A stretch of 64,000 bases of DNA from Biscogniauxia marginata (taxonomy: Eukaryota; Ascomycota; Sordariomycetes; Xylariales; Xylariaceae), in contig MU404101.1 in NCBI GenBank assembly GCA_022695795.1, positions 243,972-307,971 of the forward strand. Reading direction: 5' to 3'. Each line of letters begins with the position of its first letter. The first letter of the stretch is position 1. Positions 24,364-35,621 of this stretch are shown here, piece by piece. A program made the position numbers and the translations under genes. The notes under the pieces were generated by a model. That model did not search any database and was not told the origin of the DNA. It saw only the letters and a program-made list of their open reading frames with translations.

Positions 24364-26246
24364 TTAAAACGATCTCAAGCGTACTCTGGTGGGTAGATAG
24401 TCCTTAACATGACCTATACCTTGTCCAGAACGATATGCACGTTGGCCGTTTACTAAATCCTGTGCTGCACTGGCTTCACGACCCTGTAGTTTGTCCCAAA
24501 GCACATAGTTAAAGTCGAAGTCCAACTCGCGGAGCGTGAACACCAATGCCAATTTCATCTCCATCATAGCGAGCTCTTCGCCAATACATCGCGTGCTGCT
24601 AAGTTCGAATGGCCGCCAGGCATTTTTAACAGGATAGAGGACATGATCCTTTGATACTAAAAATCGCTCCGGTATGGATTCCATCGCTTGCGGCCAGTAA
24701 TCTTGATGTACATGAATGGCACTTGGTACTGTTTGAATTACGGCATCGTAAGTTGGATATTCGACGCCGTTTAACACTAGATGGAAGCCAGGACTGGCTT
24801 GTCGTAAAGTCCCAGCTGGGGTGTGTAGTCTTAGGGTTTCTTTGATGGCCGCTGATGTATAACGTAGCTCGTTTGATTTGTGATGGTTGTGGAGAAGGAC
24901 ATCCATTGCAAGTTTCGGGTCCTTGCCTAGGATCTCATCGTGTTCTGCTCGGATCTTCGCGAGCACACTTGGGTGCCGATTGATCTCATAGTAAATCCAA
25001 GAGCTACCCCATGATTAGTGATTTAAAAAGCACCCTTTGGGTAGTACTAGGGAGAACTTCAATAGTAGAGATCGACTTACAGGGTTTGTGCTGTCGTGTC
25101 ATGGCCCGCAAAGAGGAATATTTTCAAGTTAGCAATAACACTATCGATAAACTCCGTATTTGGGCGTTGATTCTCCTCTTTGACTTCCTTGATAGCCAGG
25201 TCTACGACTGTCTTCTGACTATCGGAGGTTGTCGATGCACTAAGTCGAGCGACTATTTGCGGATAAAGGAAGTCTCTTATGATCTTGGTATTACGGGAGA
25301 CGACGCGGTTGAATGTCGGGGTCAGGCGCTCCAGTCTATTTTTGATATTGTTGAACTTGCAGCAAGCGATAAGACTTCTTAACGCCACAAGGATGGGCTC
25401 AGGACCACTCGTCTGTTCGTGAATGCGAAGACCCCTTATTAGAGATTAGAAACATGCTCTAATGTCTCGTCTTGACACGTTTCGACTTACGTCGCAATTC
25501 TCATAATGACGTCGAAAGTCAAAGCAATTGCCTTGTCATAGAGGGTAAACATTTCACCCCAATTTCTCCCCTCGCCGGCCTTGCTTTTCAGCGCTGTGGT
25601 GAATATGCTAACTTCCTCTATTAGTGCAGGAACATGGACGGCTAAGTTACGAGACGAAAACCCCGGGTTAAGCCTGGATCGCCACAATTTATGATCGGTT
25701 TGGTCCATTGACAATAAGTCCAAGCCATCTGTGAGAGGGATCTGGGCCCATTTGAACATAGCATGCCTCGGCTGCGGAGTCTCTTGGGTAAGTTGTGAGC
25801 ATAGTTGAGGAGAGATAATTAGGATGAAAGGCTGTGGCATAATAGGCCACAGGTCTATATAAATCACAGGAGGGCATTCTGGTGCCGACGGGAAGTACAA
25901 TTTCCAGTCGCGGGCGATCTTGACGTTGATGTATGTTGAATGGGCGTCAGTTGGTAAGTCTCGTCTGAGGTCGCGCATCAATGGAAGGTGACCAAAAAGG
26001 GGTGAATACGGTTCCATGATTGGCTACTTGTATCAGAATCCGCTCATAACTCTGTCGAATCCTAGCCAAACTCACAATTCCGCGAGCTCTCATTTTCAAG
26101 AATCTCGCCCGTGCAAGTGCTCCCTGGAGCAGGAGCTTTGCTAGCCATGATACAAGCAGTAGGAGAGTCGCATGTGTAGCAAAGTATAGTCCTGTGCTTG
26201 TGGGCATTAGCAGTTTGCTGAGAATCATGTTGCAGAATGATGACAT
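24364..26246 (-). CDS. cytochrome P450, CYP59-like (StcS/AflN type)
   Basis: Exons 26246-26076, 26023-25491, 25434-25081 and 25003-24364 (introns 52, 56, 77 nt) give 565 residues. An N-terminal membrane anchor (LLLLVSWLAKLLL) is followed by LFGHLP, the I-helix AGHDTTAQTL (about 345), the K-helix ExxR in KETLRLH (E408, R411) and the heme Cys492. The segment order resembles CYP59 monooxygenases of the versicolorin-hydroxylase kind, which act in polyketide pathways on the ER. The heme loop is unusual: FELSSTRCIG has Ser for the usual Gly and Thr for the usual Arg two residues before Cys. No stop or frameshift is seen. It flanks a diterpenoid-type cluster but need not belong to it. Confidence 0.85.
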
Positions 26247-26723
26247 GGCGGTTGAAATGAAAATTGAAGAATTGAAGGTAGGTAAAATTGAAAAGCATAG
26301 CTGGGAGTTCCTTGGATATTAATAATACATCTGCTGTAGGCCCTCAGTCCGTGCCACTGCATGCCCTTTTTTCACTTGATGTAAGGAGTTATGTATCGGG
26401 TGTTACAAAGCGACACGTGCCTGTACCCTAGAGGGAAGCAAGGTAACTGTAGTGCTTAGGTACGTAATCTTTTGCATAATACATGTAACTTCATAATCAC
26501 CTAGGCTCATTATATTCGTTGTCTGACACAAAACTGAGTAGTAGTTATATTTACTCATGATAAATACGATTTTCCTTAAAATAAGTGAAATATATTTAAT
26601 ATAATCTCTTTCATTTTTACGTTATATGGCAAAAGTGAACGCTAATTGCTCTTCTGGCAATTAGCCTTTATATAGTCCGCGACACATTATTATGATATAT
26701 CACTTTTCAGTTTATGAACTAAA

Positions 26724-26984
26724 TACGGCTATCCCTTTCAAAAGTTAAGGCTTGCCAAGCCTCTTGGCTGCTCTACTGAAACTTTTCTGACAGCTGGCAA
26801 CTTAAGACTGAGTCCGCTAAATACCCTATACTTACAGGTGGGTTATCGTCTAAGCCCATTGTAAGTATAGGGAAACTAACCGCTAAGCTCCTTATAGCCA
26901 CGGCAGCCGCCAGTTATAAGCGAAGTGTCAGCGATGCAAGCCAAGAGTCTTGACAAGCCTTGACTTTTGAAAGGGATAACCGTA
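26724..26984. mobile_element. MITE-like element with TA target duplication and double hairpin
   Basis: Terminal inverted repeats of about 45 bp start CGGCTATCCCTTTCAAAAGT at 26726 and end with the complement at 26982, with TA on both sides (26724-26725 and 26983-26984). Inside, a second inverted repeat CCCTATACTTACA (26824-26836 / 26860-26872) makes an inner hairpin. No coding sequence. TA ends suggest Tc1/mariner-type mobilisation. Confidence 0.8.
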
Positions 26985-27198
26985 AAATGAACGCCTTTCT
27001 TAAACAGACGCCAACTTAATTCGCCTGGTTTGATGGTATTATCAACTTCAGATGAGAGACCATAAGTGAGCGATGAGACAACGTGTATGGTTACACTTTG
27101 ATCCTTTTGTATACGTTTTTTTGGTTCTTGGCTAAATATTTACAACGCGCAATTGATTGGGAATAGATGCAATCCAAATCACTGGTTCAGGGTTCAGA

Positions 27199-28128
27199 TC
27201 ATAGGTCATCGTGTCCCGAGTGAACGTATTCTCTGCGGAAGAACGCCTCGGGACTGGTCAGACTGAAGTCCTGGCTGGATTTTTCAGAGAATGGATGGCA
27301 TCCGATGAAGCTGAACAATCTCTGGGACGCCACAAGCCTTTCTCCCAACTCAGCTGCCAGGTCGTTGACGTCTACATATTTTACTTCCACTGGTATCCCG
27401 CTCGCCACGAACATTTTGTCTGCAAGCTCTTGTATCGTTAAAGACGGCAGGGAGAGCTCAATGGCTTTTCCAGAATATTGCTCTGGCCTCGAAATGGCGG
27501 CAGCAGCAACAAGCCCTACATCTGCTGCACCAACGACATTGATTTTGCTGCCCTTCTTGAGCCCTACCCTTAAAGTTCCATTGCTCGTAAGGTCCGGGAA
27601 TAGCCGATTCGAGATAGGAGGTATAAAATCCTGAAGGAACATAGCTGGCCGCACAATAATCCAGTGCTTCAAGCCAGCATCGCGCACTATATTCTCGCTT
27701 CTGTGCTTGCCTACCCAATACTGATACATCGGGTGATGGGCACCCCAGTCTGGAAACGTCTCATGCTCCCCGGTCCATAAAGCGCTGGAGAAGATGATGG
27801 TTGACACGGACCTGGAAGCCTGAGCAGCGGCAACGACATTCCTCGTGCGGCGATCCTCTATATCGGCACCTGCCTGAGTAATAATGAAGAATACGGTGTC
27901 TATTCCATCCATAGCTGTCTTGAGCGAATCGGCGTCATCCACATCGCCTTGAAGAAGAGGTACAGAATAGTGGTGCTTCAGCCTCGTTGCTCCTTTCGAG
28001 TGTAGATCACGGACGAATGCATACACGATATGGCGGGCAGAAGTGCAGTGGTGGACTACACCAGTGCCTTGGTTTCCTGTCGCACCTATGACCAATATTT
28101 TTTTTTCAATGAAGTCTCCCATTGCCAA
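27199..28128 (-). CDS. NmrA-like NAD(P)-binding oxidoreductase
   Basis: A 309-residue single-exon protein (start at Met1 or Met3). The N-terminus ILVIGATGNQGTGVVHHC is the Rossmann dinucleotide-binding loop GxxGxxG in the atypical short-chain dehydrogenase form of the NmrA/HSCARG/isoflavone-reductase family. The body follows the family: GDVDDADSLKTAMDGIDTVF, SALWTGE, then RPAMFLQDFIPP and a C-terminal substrate lobe. The usual Tyr-Lys catalytic pair of classical SDRs is not obvious, so it may be a redox sensor or a reductase. It shares a 486-bp promoter with the divergent SnoaL-like gene and lies in the decaying terpenoid cluster, so a tailoring role is possible. Confidence 0.82.
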   Translation of the reverse strand: MAMGDFIEKKILVIGATGNQGTGVVHHCTSARHIVYAFVRDLHSKGATRLKHHYSVPLLQGDVDDADSLKTAMDGIDTVFFIITQAGADIEDRRTRNVVAAAQASRSVSTIIFSSALWTGEHETFPDWGAHHPMYQYWVGKHRSENIVRDAGLKHWIIVRPAMFLQDFIPPISNRLFPDLTSNGTLRVGLKKGSKINVVGAADVGLVAAAAISRPEQYSGKAIELSLPSLTIQELADKMFVASGIPVEVKYVDVNDLAAELGERLVASQRLFSFIGCHPFSEKSSQDFSLTSPEAFFRREYVHSGHDDL

Positions 28129-28614
28129 GAGTAAAAGCAGCTAGCGAATTTAGAGATTCGGTATTAAGAATGGTGGGGGTAGCTCTGGGTGTTTCTGACA
28201 TCTGCTTCAATTATACAGTCCGCAAGATTAACAGGCTCGGCAATGCAATCCTGAGCTAAGGTGAACAGCTCGGTCACCGGCCATCCTGTTACGGTAATTT
28301 GACTCCGAGACGGCTAAGCTGCCAAATACGCTCTTCCGCAGATATGGGCTAACGGGGAAAGGTTGCTTTTCTCTCTTCGACTCCGATTCGTCTATTCAAA
28401 GGTATCACCGCGTTCAGCGGATTGAGGTAAGGCTAAGCTCCTCAGTTAAGCGCCAAAGGCTACACATGCAAACAAGGCACAAAATAAAGGTCCTAGTATA
28501 GAACTATAGAAGAGTAGTTGTCACGCCCTGAAGCTGACTCAAGGTTGCACTCGTAAGCTTTGAAATTCACCTGTTTATGCTAAAGCCCCTCGTTGCGATT
28601 CAACTCTCCCTTGC
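28129..28614. promoter_or_regulatory. shared divergent promoter region (NmrA-like / SnoaL-like)
   Basis: 486 bp between two start codons facing away from each other. No motif could be assigned with confidence. The arrangement suggests co-regulation. Confidence 0.45.
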
Positions 28615-29130
28615 ATGCGCGTCTCTATAACTATCATGTGGCTACCCAGATTTCTACTCGGTCTTAGCCTTTTCCGTTCTATCCTATCAAGTGCACAAAA
28701 CGAAGACGTCAATCGAGCACTGGTAGAAAGATACGTTTCTTTACTTAACGCTGGGGAGTACGACGCTCTGATCGACCTCTTCACGTCCCCAGAATCTACC
28801 TACTGGCTGAACGGGTCCCCTGCCCGCACTGGCGTTTCTGGTAACAGCACTGTAGCCGAGCGGATCGGCGGGTACGGCGAATTCTTCGGTACCTTTGACA
28901 ACTTCTCGTTGACGTTGACGAGCATCGCTGCTGATGGGGACTTGGCGATGATGGAGGGGTTGGGTCGAGGCCAGGGGCCAGGAACCCTGCTCTATCTGCA
29001 GACTGTCGTCTGGGTATTCAGAGCCGTAGATGACCAGTTAGACTCAATGAGGGAGTACCTAGATTTCCAGGAGACGCAATACTTGGTCACGTATCTTGAG
29101 CGCTTTGCTCAACTTTCGGCCACCTCTTAG
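28615..29130 (+). CDS. secreted SnoaL-like (NTF2-fold) protein
   Basis: A 171-residue single exon, with an alternative start at Met8. The first ~28 residues form a signal peptide (WLPRFLLGLSLFRSILSSAQ). The rest looks like a SnoaL-like polyketide-cyclase/NTF2 fold: VNRALVERYVSLLNAGEYDA in helix 1, LFTSPESTYWLNGSP, GGYGEFFGTFDNFSLTLTSI, and a final sheet around LYLQTVVWVFRA ending in REYLDF. Members act as cyclases, isomerases or small-ligand binding proteins; secretion is less usual but known in fungal clusters. Together with the adjacent NmrA-like gene it is the rim of the cluster next to the AT-rich block. Confidence 0.72.
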   Translation: MRVSITIMWLPRFLLGLSLFRSILSSAQNEDVNRALVERYVSLLNAGEYDALIDLFTSPESTYWLNGSPARTGVSGNSTVAERIGGYGEFFGTFDNFSLTLTSIAADGDLAMMEGLGRGQGPGTLLYLQTVVWVFRAVDDQLDSMREYLDFQETQYLVTYLERFAQLSATS

Positions 29131-29345
29131 GGAAATTGCTCCAGCCGAGGGGAATCTTGGGACCTTGATTAGAATTAATGCAATTTAATTAACGAAGCAC
29201 TTATTTTCACTGTATTTTACTTACGCTTAGTTATATATATACAGTTTAACTTAATTAAGTATAATATTTATAATAAGGTATTTTATTAAAAGAGTTTTAT
29301 TTAATTTATATTAATTAAAATAATTATAAAGTAATTATAAAATAA

Positions 29346-29774
29346 TGTTACGACTCACTTAGACCAAAGGGGTCTTTTGAGCAAGATCAGTGAACCAGTG
29401 ACGGAGTAACTTCGAGTAATCACCTAAGCAGACCAAGGATAAGATCTATTATGATCTAAGTACGACTAAATCACGATAGATTTATATAGAAAAGTTAAAG
29501 AGAATAATAGGCATTACTCTTAAGAAATAGTTATATAAATAATCTAGAATTTCCTATATATTTAGTTATTTATTTTAGTTTTTTAGTTATTAATTTAAGA
29601 TTATAGTTACTTTTTAATATTATAATAAGAGTACCTTAAAATCTTTTTAATAAATAAGGCATTACAAATCTCTTAAACCAACCTCGATTTATTATTACCT
29701 TTAAATCAAGAAAACCTAATACGTATTTACCTATGAAGTTAATTAACTAAAAACATATAAAGAGGTTCGTTATA
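29346..29774 (+). mobile_element. LTR copy 2 (RIP-degraded)
   Basis: Begins TGTTACGACT and ends GTTCGTTATA, the family end with C changed to T. The flanks AATAA at 29341-29345 and 29775-29779 match as a possible 5-bp duplication, though the sequence context is low-complexity. The 3' half aligns with copies 1 and 3 with many C-to-T and G-to-A changes. The 5' half differs from every other copy. Confidence 0.75.
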
Positions 29775-30145
29775 AATAAATAAATAATAACGTTACTTAT
29801 AAAAAATAAGTTATATAAATAAATAACTAAGTTAATTTTTTTAATTATTAAAATTTATTTATAATTATAATATTAAAATTAATAAATAATAATTATTATT
29901 ATTTAAATTATTATATTTAACTTTATATTTTAAAAATTAAATACTTTTTTATTTTAAATTTTTAAATTTTTAATAAGTAATTTATATTAATTAATTAATT
30001 ATATTTTTTAATTTAAAACTTTTTAAAACTAAAATAAACAAATAACTAAGCTATATAAGCAAATAAATTAATTTTTATAATTTTAACCATTAAAAATATT
30101 TACGCGGCATTAAAATTAATTAATAATTATTATTATTAAATCGTA

Positions 30146-30548
30146 TAACGTATTACATAAGCGAGTAAACGAAATAAGCTCGCGAACGAAATGGTTTCTT
30201 ATATAAAATCGACTTTTTTAAAAATTCATAACTTTACACGTAAAAATCGTAAAAATCTCGATCTTTTTTTTCTAGTTATATAATTATATAGTTTAATTAA
30301 AATGAAAAACACGAAAAGAAAACGCGTAAAAACTAAAATTATAATAAAACGTATAAACCTTTTTACGTATTTCTTTATATATTTTATTTTAATTTTTTTT
30401 GATTTTACTTTTAGTTAAAATTTATAATTTATAACTAAAAAAAAGGTTTAAAATATTTACGATTTTTACGTGTAAAGTTATAAATTTTCAAAAAAGTCGA
30501 TTTTATATAAGAAATTAAATGGCTTACTCGCTTATAAGACATGTTAAC
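30146..30548. mobile_element. fold-back (long inverted repeat) element, copy 1
   Basis: Two arms of about 180 bp are inverted copies around a short centre. Each arm carries, from outside in, TAAGCGAGTAA, then TTTCTTATATAAAATCGACT, a block reading CATAACTTTACACGTAAAAA, and a terminal TAGTTATA-type stretch. The same structure recurs at 63.3 kb. No coding capacity. Confidence 0.75.
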
Positions 30549-31689
30549 TAAATTATAAATAAGTTTAATATAAACTTTATAAAGCATTTTTATAAATATA
30601 TATAAAAAAACCCAAAAAAAACTATACGCCTCTTAATTCTAGATAATTACGAGAATTATTATTTTATTAACTTCGAAAATTATTACTAAAAAAATATCGT
30701 TATACTTTATATATTTAATTATTTGTTATATAAGTTTTAACTTCTTAATTTTATATGTTTTAATATTTTAAAATAAATATATAATAATTATTTATAAAGT
30801 TTAATAAACCGTTATTATATTTATATTATAAAAAAACTTTTTAATTAATTTTATAAAAGTTTTTATTATTATAATAATTATTTCGAATATATAAATTAAA
30901 TTTTATATAATTAAATTAGTTTTTTTTTAATTTAAAAAAAGTTATTATTATATTATTTATATTTATATAAATAACGTATATATATATTTTTTAATCTTAA
31001 TATAAATTAAGTATTTTAAAAACTAAAATATTTATAATAACTCGCGAGGTATTTTTATAATTTATTTATATTATAAATAAAATTAAAAAACATTAAAAAA
31101 GTTCTTTTATAAACATTATAAATATTTATAATTAACTTATAAAAATTATTTTAATATTAATATATAAAGTGTTTTTATTACAAGATAAAACTACTCGTTT
31201 TTAAGAAATAAATTATATTTTTAATAAGCGACATAAAATTAAAAATAAATAATTATAAATAAGAAAATTATTTAATATAAAAAAAGGAGTAACTTTATAA
31301 ATTAAAAATAATAATATTATAATTAATAATAAAAAAGAGGGACCTCGAAAAAAAGTAATAATTAAACGGAAATAATATAATATATATAATTAATTTAATT
31401 ATAATACGCGTATTTATATAATAAATAAAAAGGAATTTAATAATTTAAATTTCGAGGAATTATAATTAATTTTATTTGTTATTTATTTTTTGTTTTAATT
31501 TTAAAAAGCCTTAATTTAAAAAATGTAATAAATTAAATAATATAAATTACGTTTTAAAAAACTAAATATTTAATATAAAAAAGGTGTTCGGTTTTTAAAA
31601 TGTAAAGCTAAATAAAACGGTTCGAATAATAGTAATTATTAATTAATTTCAATGTAACGTAAATAATTTTTAATAATTAAAAGTGTAAT

Positions 31690-31740
31690 AACTATAAAAT
31701 TTCGTTTACGAGCTTGTTTTATTTACTCGCTTATGTGGTA
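31690..31740. mobile_element. single-arm fragment of the fold-back element
   Basis: TTTCGTTTACGAGCTTG and ATTTACTCGCTTATG match the outer end of the right arm of the element at 63.3 kb. The inner arm and the opposite arm are missing. Confidence 0.45.
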
Positions 31741-32130
31741 TATTATTATTATTTATTATATTAATTAAAAATATTTAATTTTATAATATTATAATAATTT
31801 ATTATTATTAAAAAGTAAAATTAAAATGTTAAATAATAAATAAATATAATATAAAATTTATAAAATATTTTAATTTTTAATATGTAAATATATAAAGTGT
31901 ATAAATAGTAATAAAATTATATAAAGAAAAAAAGAAGCTTTATAAGTCGTAAGCTTATAAGTTTTATATATAAACCTTTATCTCTTTTATTTAATTAAGT
32001 TATTTAAAGTTAAAATTTATAAGGTCTTTTAAATCCTTATAACTCCGTATTAATCTTTATATTAAAAATTAAATATAAAACTTTAAACGTTTATTAATAT
32101 TATTATCTTTTATATATTTAATCATTTATT

Positions 32131-32654
32131 TGTTACGAATCCAGCCTGTTGGAGGGGTTTCCTACAGGGGTGTTGGGACACGGACCATAGGGATATTGAC
32201 AGGATGAAGGATTTCTATGCAACATCACGTGACATGGATCACTATGGATAAGGTGATCTAAGTGTATCCATTTGACAGTATGGGATGGATCACTTTGGAT
32301 AGGGTGATCCAAAGTTATTCAACATACAAAAAGGGAAATGGATCACTTTGGATAGAGTGATCCAAAGGTATCCAACATACCAAAATGGAAATCCTGTATA
32401 AGGGGAAAACGGGTATAAGAAGGAAGGAATTTCCTCTGTTTCTAGTTATTCATTCTAGTTCTTTAGCTATCAATCTAAAACTATAGTCACTCTTTGATAC
32501 TATAGTGAGAGTACCTTGAAATCTCTTTGACGAATAAAATATTGTTAATTACTTGAACTAATTTTATTTTACTGTTACCTTTAAATCAAGAAAACCTAGT
32601 ACGTACTCACCTGTGAAGTCAGTTGACTAGGAATACATAGGGAGGTTCGTCATA
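32131..32654 (+). mobile_element. LTR copy 3 (little degraded) with tandem palindromes
   Basis: Begins TGTTACGAAT and ends GTTCGTCATA, with TTATT on both sides (32126-32130 and 32655-32659). Unlike its surroundings it keeps normal C/G content, so it probably inserted after the host block was mutated. Its 5' half contains three tandem units of about 52 bp, each with the hairpin GGATCAC..GTGATCC (or a variant). Confidence 0.8.
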
Positions 32655-32792
32655 TTATTATATACCGTTACAAGGTGACGTAATAAGAAAAACCCGTTTT
32701 TTAGTTTAAGAACTGTCGTTATTTATTATAATTATTAAATAAAAAAATAATCGTTCTTAAAAAAGAAGCGTTTCTTCCTCCCCCCGTTTTTC

Positions 32793-32815
32793 GGGGGGGG
32801 GGGGGGGGGGGGGGG
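32793..32815 (+). repeat. homopolymer run of 23 G
   Basis: A C-rich stretch (CCTCCCCCCG) and TTTTTC precede the 23-G run inside AT-rich sequence. It could be a true quadruplex-prone tract or a sequencing/assembly artefact. Confidence 0.9.
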
Positions 32816-35169
32816 CGTTTAAATTTTTTTTTGAAACATATATAATTCGAACGAGAGACTTATAAATTACAAAATTACGAATTACGAGAAATTACATATT
32901 ACAAAATATTATTACGTTATTAGCTAGTTATATTTTATATTATAAATATTGTAATTTATATAATAAAAATAATAAGTTAATAATAGTTTTAAATATTAAG
33001 TTGGTAATAATTTAAATAATAAGTTAATAATAAGTGTTAATTATTATATATAAATAACTTTAATAAAAAATGCTTTTTTATAAAAAAACGTTTATTTTTA
33101 AAGAGAACGCTTTTTACCCCGCACATTTTCCCGTTATAATAAATTATAATTTTTTAACTTTAAATATTTTAATATTTTTTAAAAAAAGTATATAATAATT
33201 ATTTTAAATATATAAACTAAGTTTTATATAATTAAATTCATTTTTTTAATTTAAAAAAGTTATTATTATATTACTTTTATATAATAAATATATATACTTT
33301 TTTAATTTTAATATAAATTAAATGTTTTAAAAAGTTAAAACATTTATAATAATTAACGAAATATTATTATTATTTTATTTTATTATAAATAAAGTTAAAA
33401 AATATTAAAAAAGTTTTTTTTATAAATATAATAAATATTTATAATTAATTTATAAAAATTAATTTATTATTAATATATAAAATAATTTTATTACGAAATA
33501 AAATTACTTATTTTTAAAAAATAACGTAATATTAAAAATATTTATTATAATGTTAAAAAAAGTATAAAAAATAAATCTTATAATAAATACTTAATTAATA
33601 TTAAAACATTATTATATATTATTATATATTTTATTTAAGTAATAATTATCATTTTAATAATTATATTATTTAATAATACGTTTTATTATTAATAAATTAT
33701 ATATATTTTTAATATAAATAAGTTTAATTTAACTTTTTAAATAAATAAATAAATAAAAAAACCGTCGCGGAGATTTAAGCCTTTTTTCTCGTGATAATTC
33801 GCTAAGTTTATTAATAAACTTTATAATACTTAACATAAAAACTAAAAATATTAATATACTTTTTAGCTTTAATAATATATTTAATTAAATATATAAATAT
33901 TTCCTTTTTTTTTATTTTTATTTATATATAATTATATTAATAATAAAAACGACTTTTTATAAAACTTTTATTAAAACTTAATAAAATTAATTTTTAAAAA
34001 TCGACTTTTAAAACTTTTTTAAATTAAATTAAATTAAATTTAACGTAAAATCCGTTTTTTTATATATTTAAAATATACTTTTTTATTAAAAAAATTCCTA
34101 AAAAAATTAAAACTTTTAAATTTTAACATTTTTACGTTTATTATAAATAATATAAAAATAATATATTTTATTATTACGTATTTAATAAATAATTTATAAA
34201 AAAGCAAATTTGTAACGCCCGTTATTTTAATATTAGTTTTATTAAAAATAAAATTATTATTTAAAAATATTTATATAAAAAGGATTTATATATATCGATA
34301 AAAATATAATATAATTATATAAATATTAAAAAAAGTTAAAATAAACTTTTAAGTTAAAATTTTTACTTTTTAAACGAAAAAGGAATTCTTTAAAAAATTT
34401 AAAAAAAATATTTTACGAGATTTAATTTTATATTTTATAGTAATAAATTTATATACGAATTAAAAATAAAAATTTATAATTTAAGAATATAATTTATTAA
34501 ACTTTAATAAAAAAAATTCTTTTTAATAAACTAAGTAAATACCTTTTTTTTTAAATTTATAAAACTAAAAATCTTGTTTATTAATAAGGGGTAATTATAT
34601 ACGAGTTACGAAAACTTATATATTTAATAAACGTTTTAAAGAGTTTCGAAAACCCTTTTTTTGTATTTCGAGGAAAAACTCTCTTTTTTACTCTTTATAT
34701 ATAAATTAAATATTATAAATTTTTTTAATATTTTCGTAAATAATACTCCTTTTCTCGAAAGTATTTAAATTATAAAAAAATAAATTAATTAAGTATTAAT
34801 TTACGTATTTCGAAACGAGTTTTTTTAAAAGTTTTATTTTTGCTTTTTTCGTTTTTTTAAGGGGGCCCCGCCTTTTTTATTCCCCTCTTTTTATTTATTA
34901 ACGTAAATTAAAACCCGCTTTTTTATAACGCATTTCTTAATTTATATATATAATTAATATATTTTTAAAACGATATAAATTTAATTTTTTAATTTTTATT
35001 ATTATATAATTAAAATATAAAATGTTATATTAATAAATAAAAATATTAATTAATTTTATAAGTAAATATTAAAATATTAAATCGCTTTTTTAATAATAAA
35101 TAAATATATATATTTTATAAGTTTTATAAATTAAGTTTTATTATATATTTACGTTTTTAATTAAATTTT

Positions 35170-35486
35170 AAGGTATTTTTATTATAATATTAAAAAGTAA
35201 TTATAATTTTAAATTAATAACTAAAAAACTAAAAAAAAATAACTAAATATAAAGGAAATTTATTTCTATTTATATTTATTTTTCGAGGGAGTAATATTAA
35301 TATTTTTCTTAATTCTTAAAAGTCTAACAAAGAATCTTGGCATTCTCTTTAATTCTTAAGAGTTTAACAAAGAATCTTGGTATTCTCCTTAATTCTTAAG
35401 AGTTTAACAAAGAATTCTTTCCGGAGTCATGTGACCTTAAATCACATGACTCCCTTCATTCCTTCTACCCTTGTTGGTTCGTAACA
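35170..35486 (-). mobile_element. LTR copy 4 (reverse, left end unresolved)
   Basis: On the minus strand it begins TGTTACGAACCAAC at 35486. Moving left it passes a palindromic GAGTCATGTGAC..GTCACATGACTC-like element, three tandem copies of a roughly 40-bp unit (AATTCTTAAGAGTTTAACAA-type), then the conserved family 3' half, heavily C-to-T changed. The left terminus, probably near 35020-35060, is too degraded to place. Confidence 0.7.
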
Positions 35487-35621
35487 GATTCCGGAATCCA
35501 TAGGAATCCATACCACGTGACGTTGTATTGCACCTCCAACTTAAACCATCCGTTCTTTTTATTCTTGGTCCGTGCCTAACACCCCTGTTGAAGACCCCTC
35601 CAACACTGTTGGTTTGTAACA
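35487..35621 (-). mobile_element. truncated LTR fragment, copy 5
   Basis: Reads on the minus strand from TGTTACAAACC at 35621 and resembles the first ~130 bp of copy 3 (GTTGGAGGGG, CAGGGGTGTT, CACGGACCA). It stops exactly where copy 4 starts, so copy 4 probably inserted into or recombined with it. Confidence 0.65.

Noticed and set aside
29775..32130. Internal region of a full LTR retrotransposon between copies 2 and 3
   Set aside because: The flanking duplications of the two LTRs differ from each other and each LTR has its own matching flanks, so they look like separate solo LTRs; no polyprotein motif survives.
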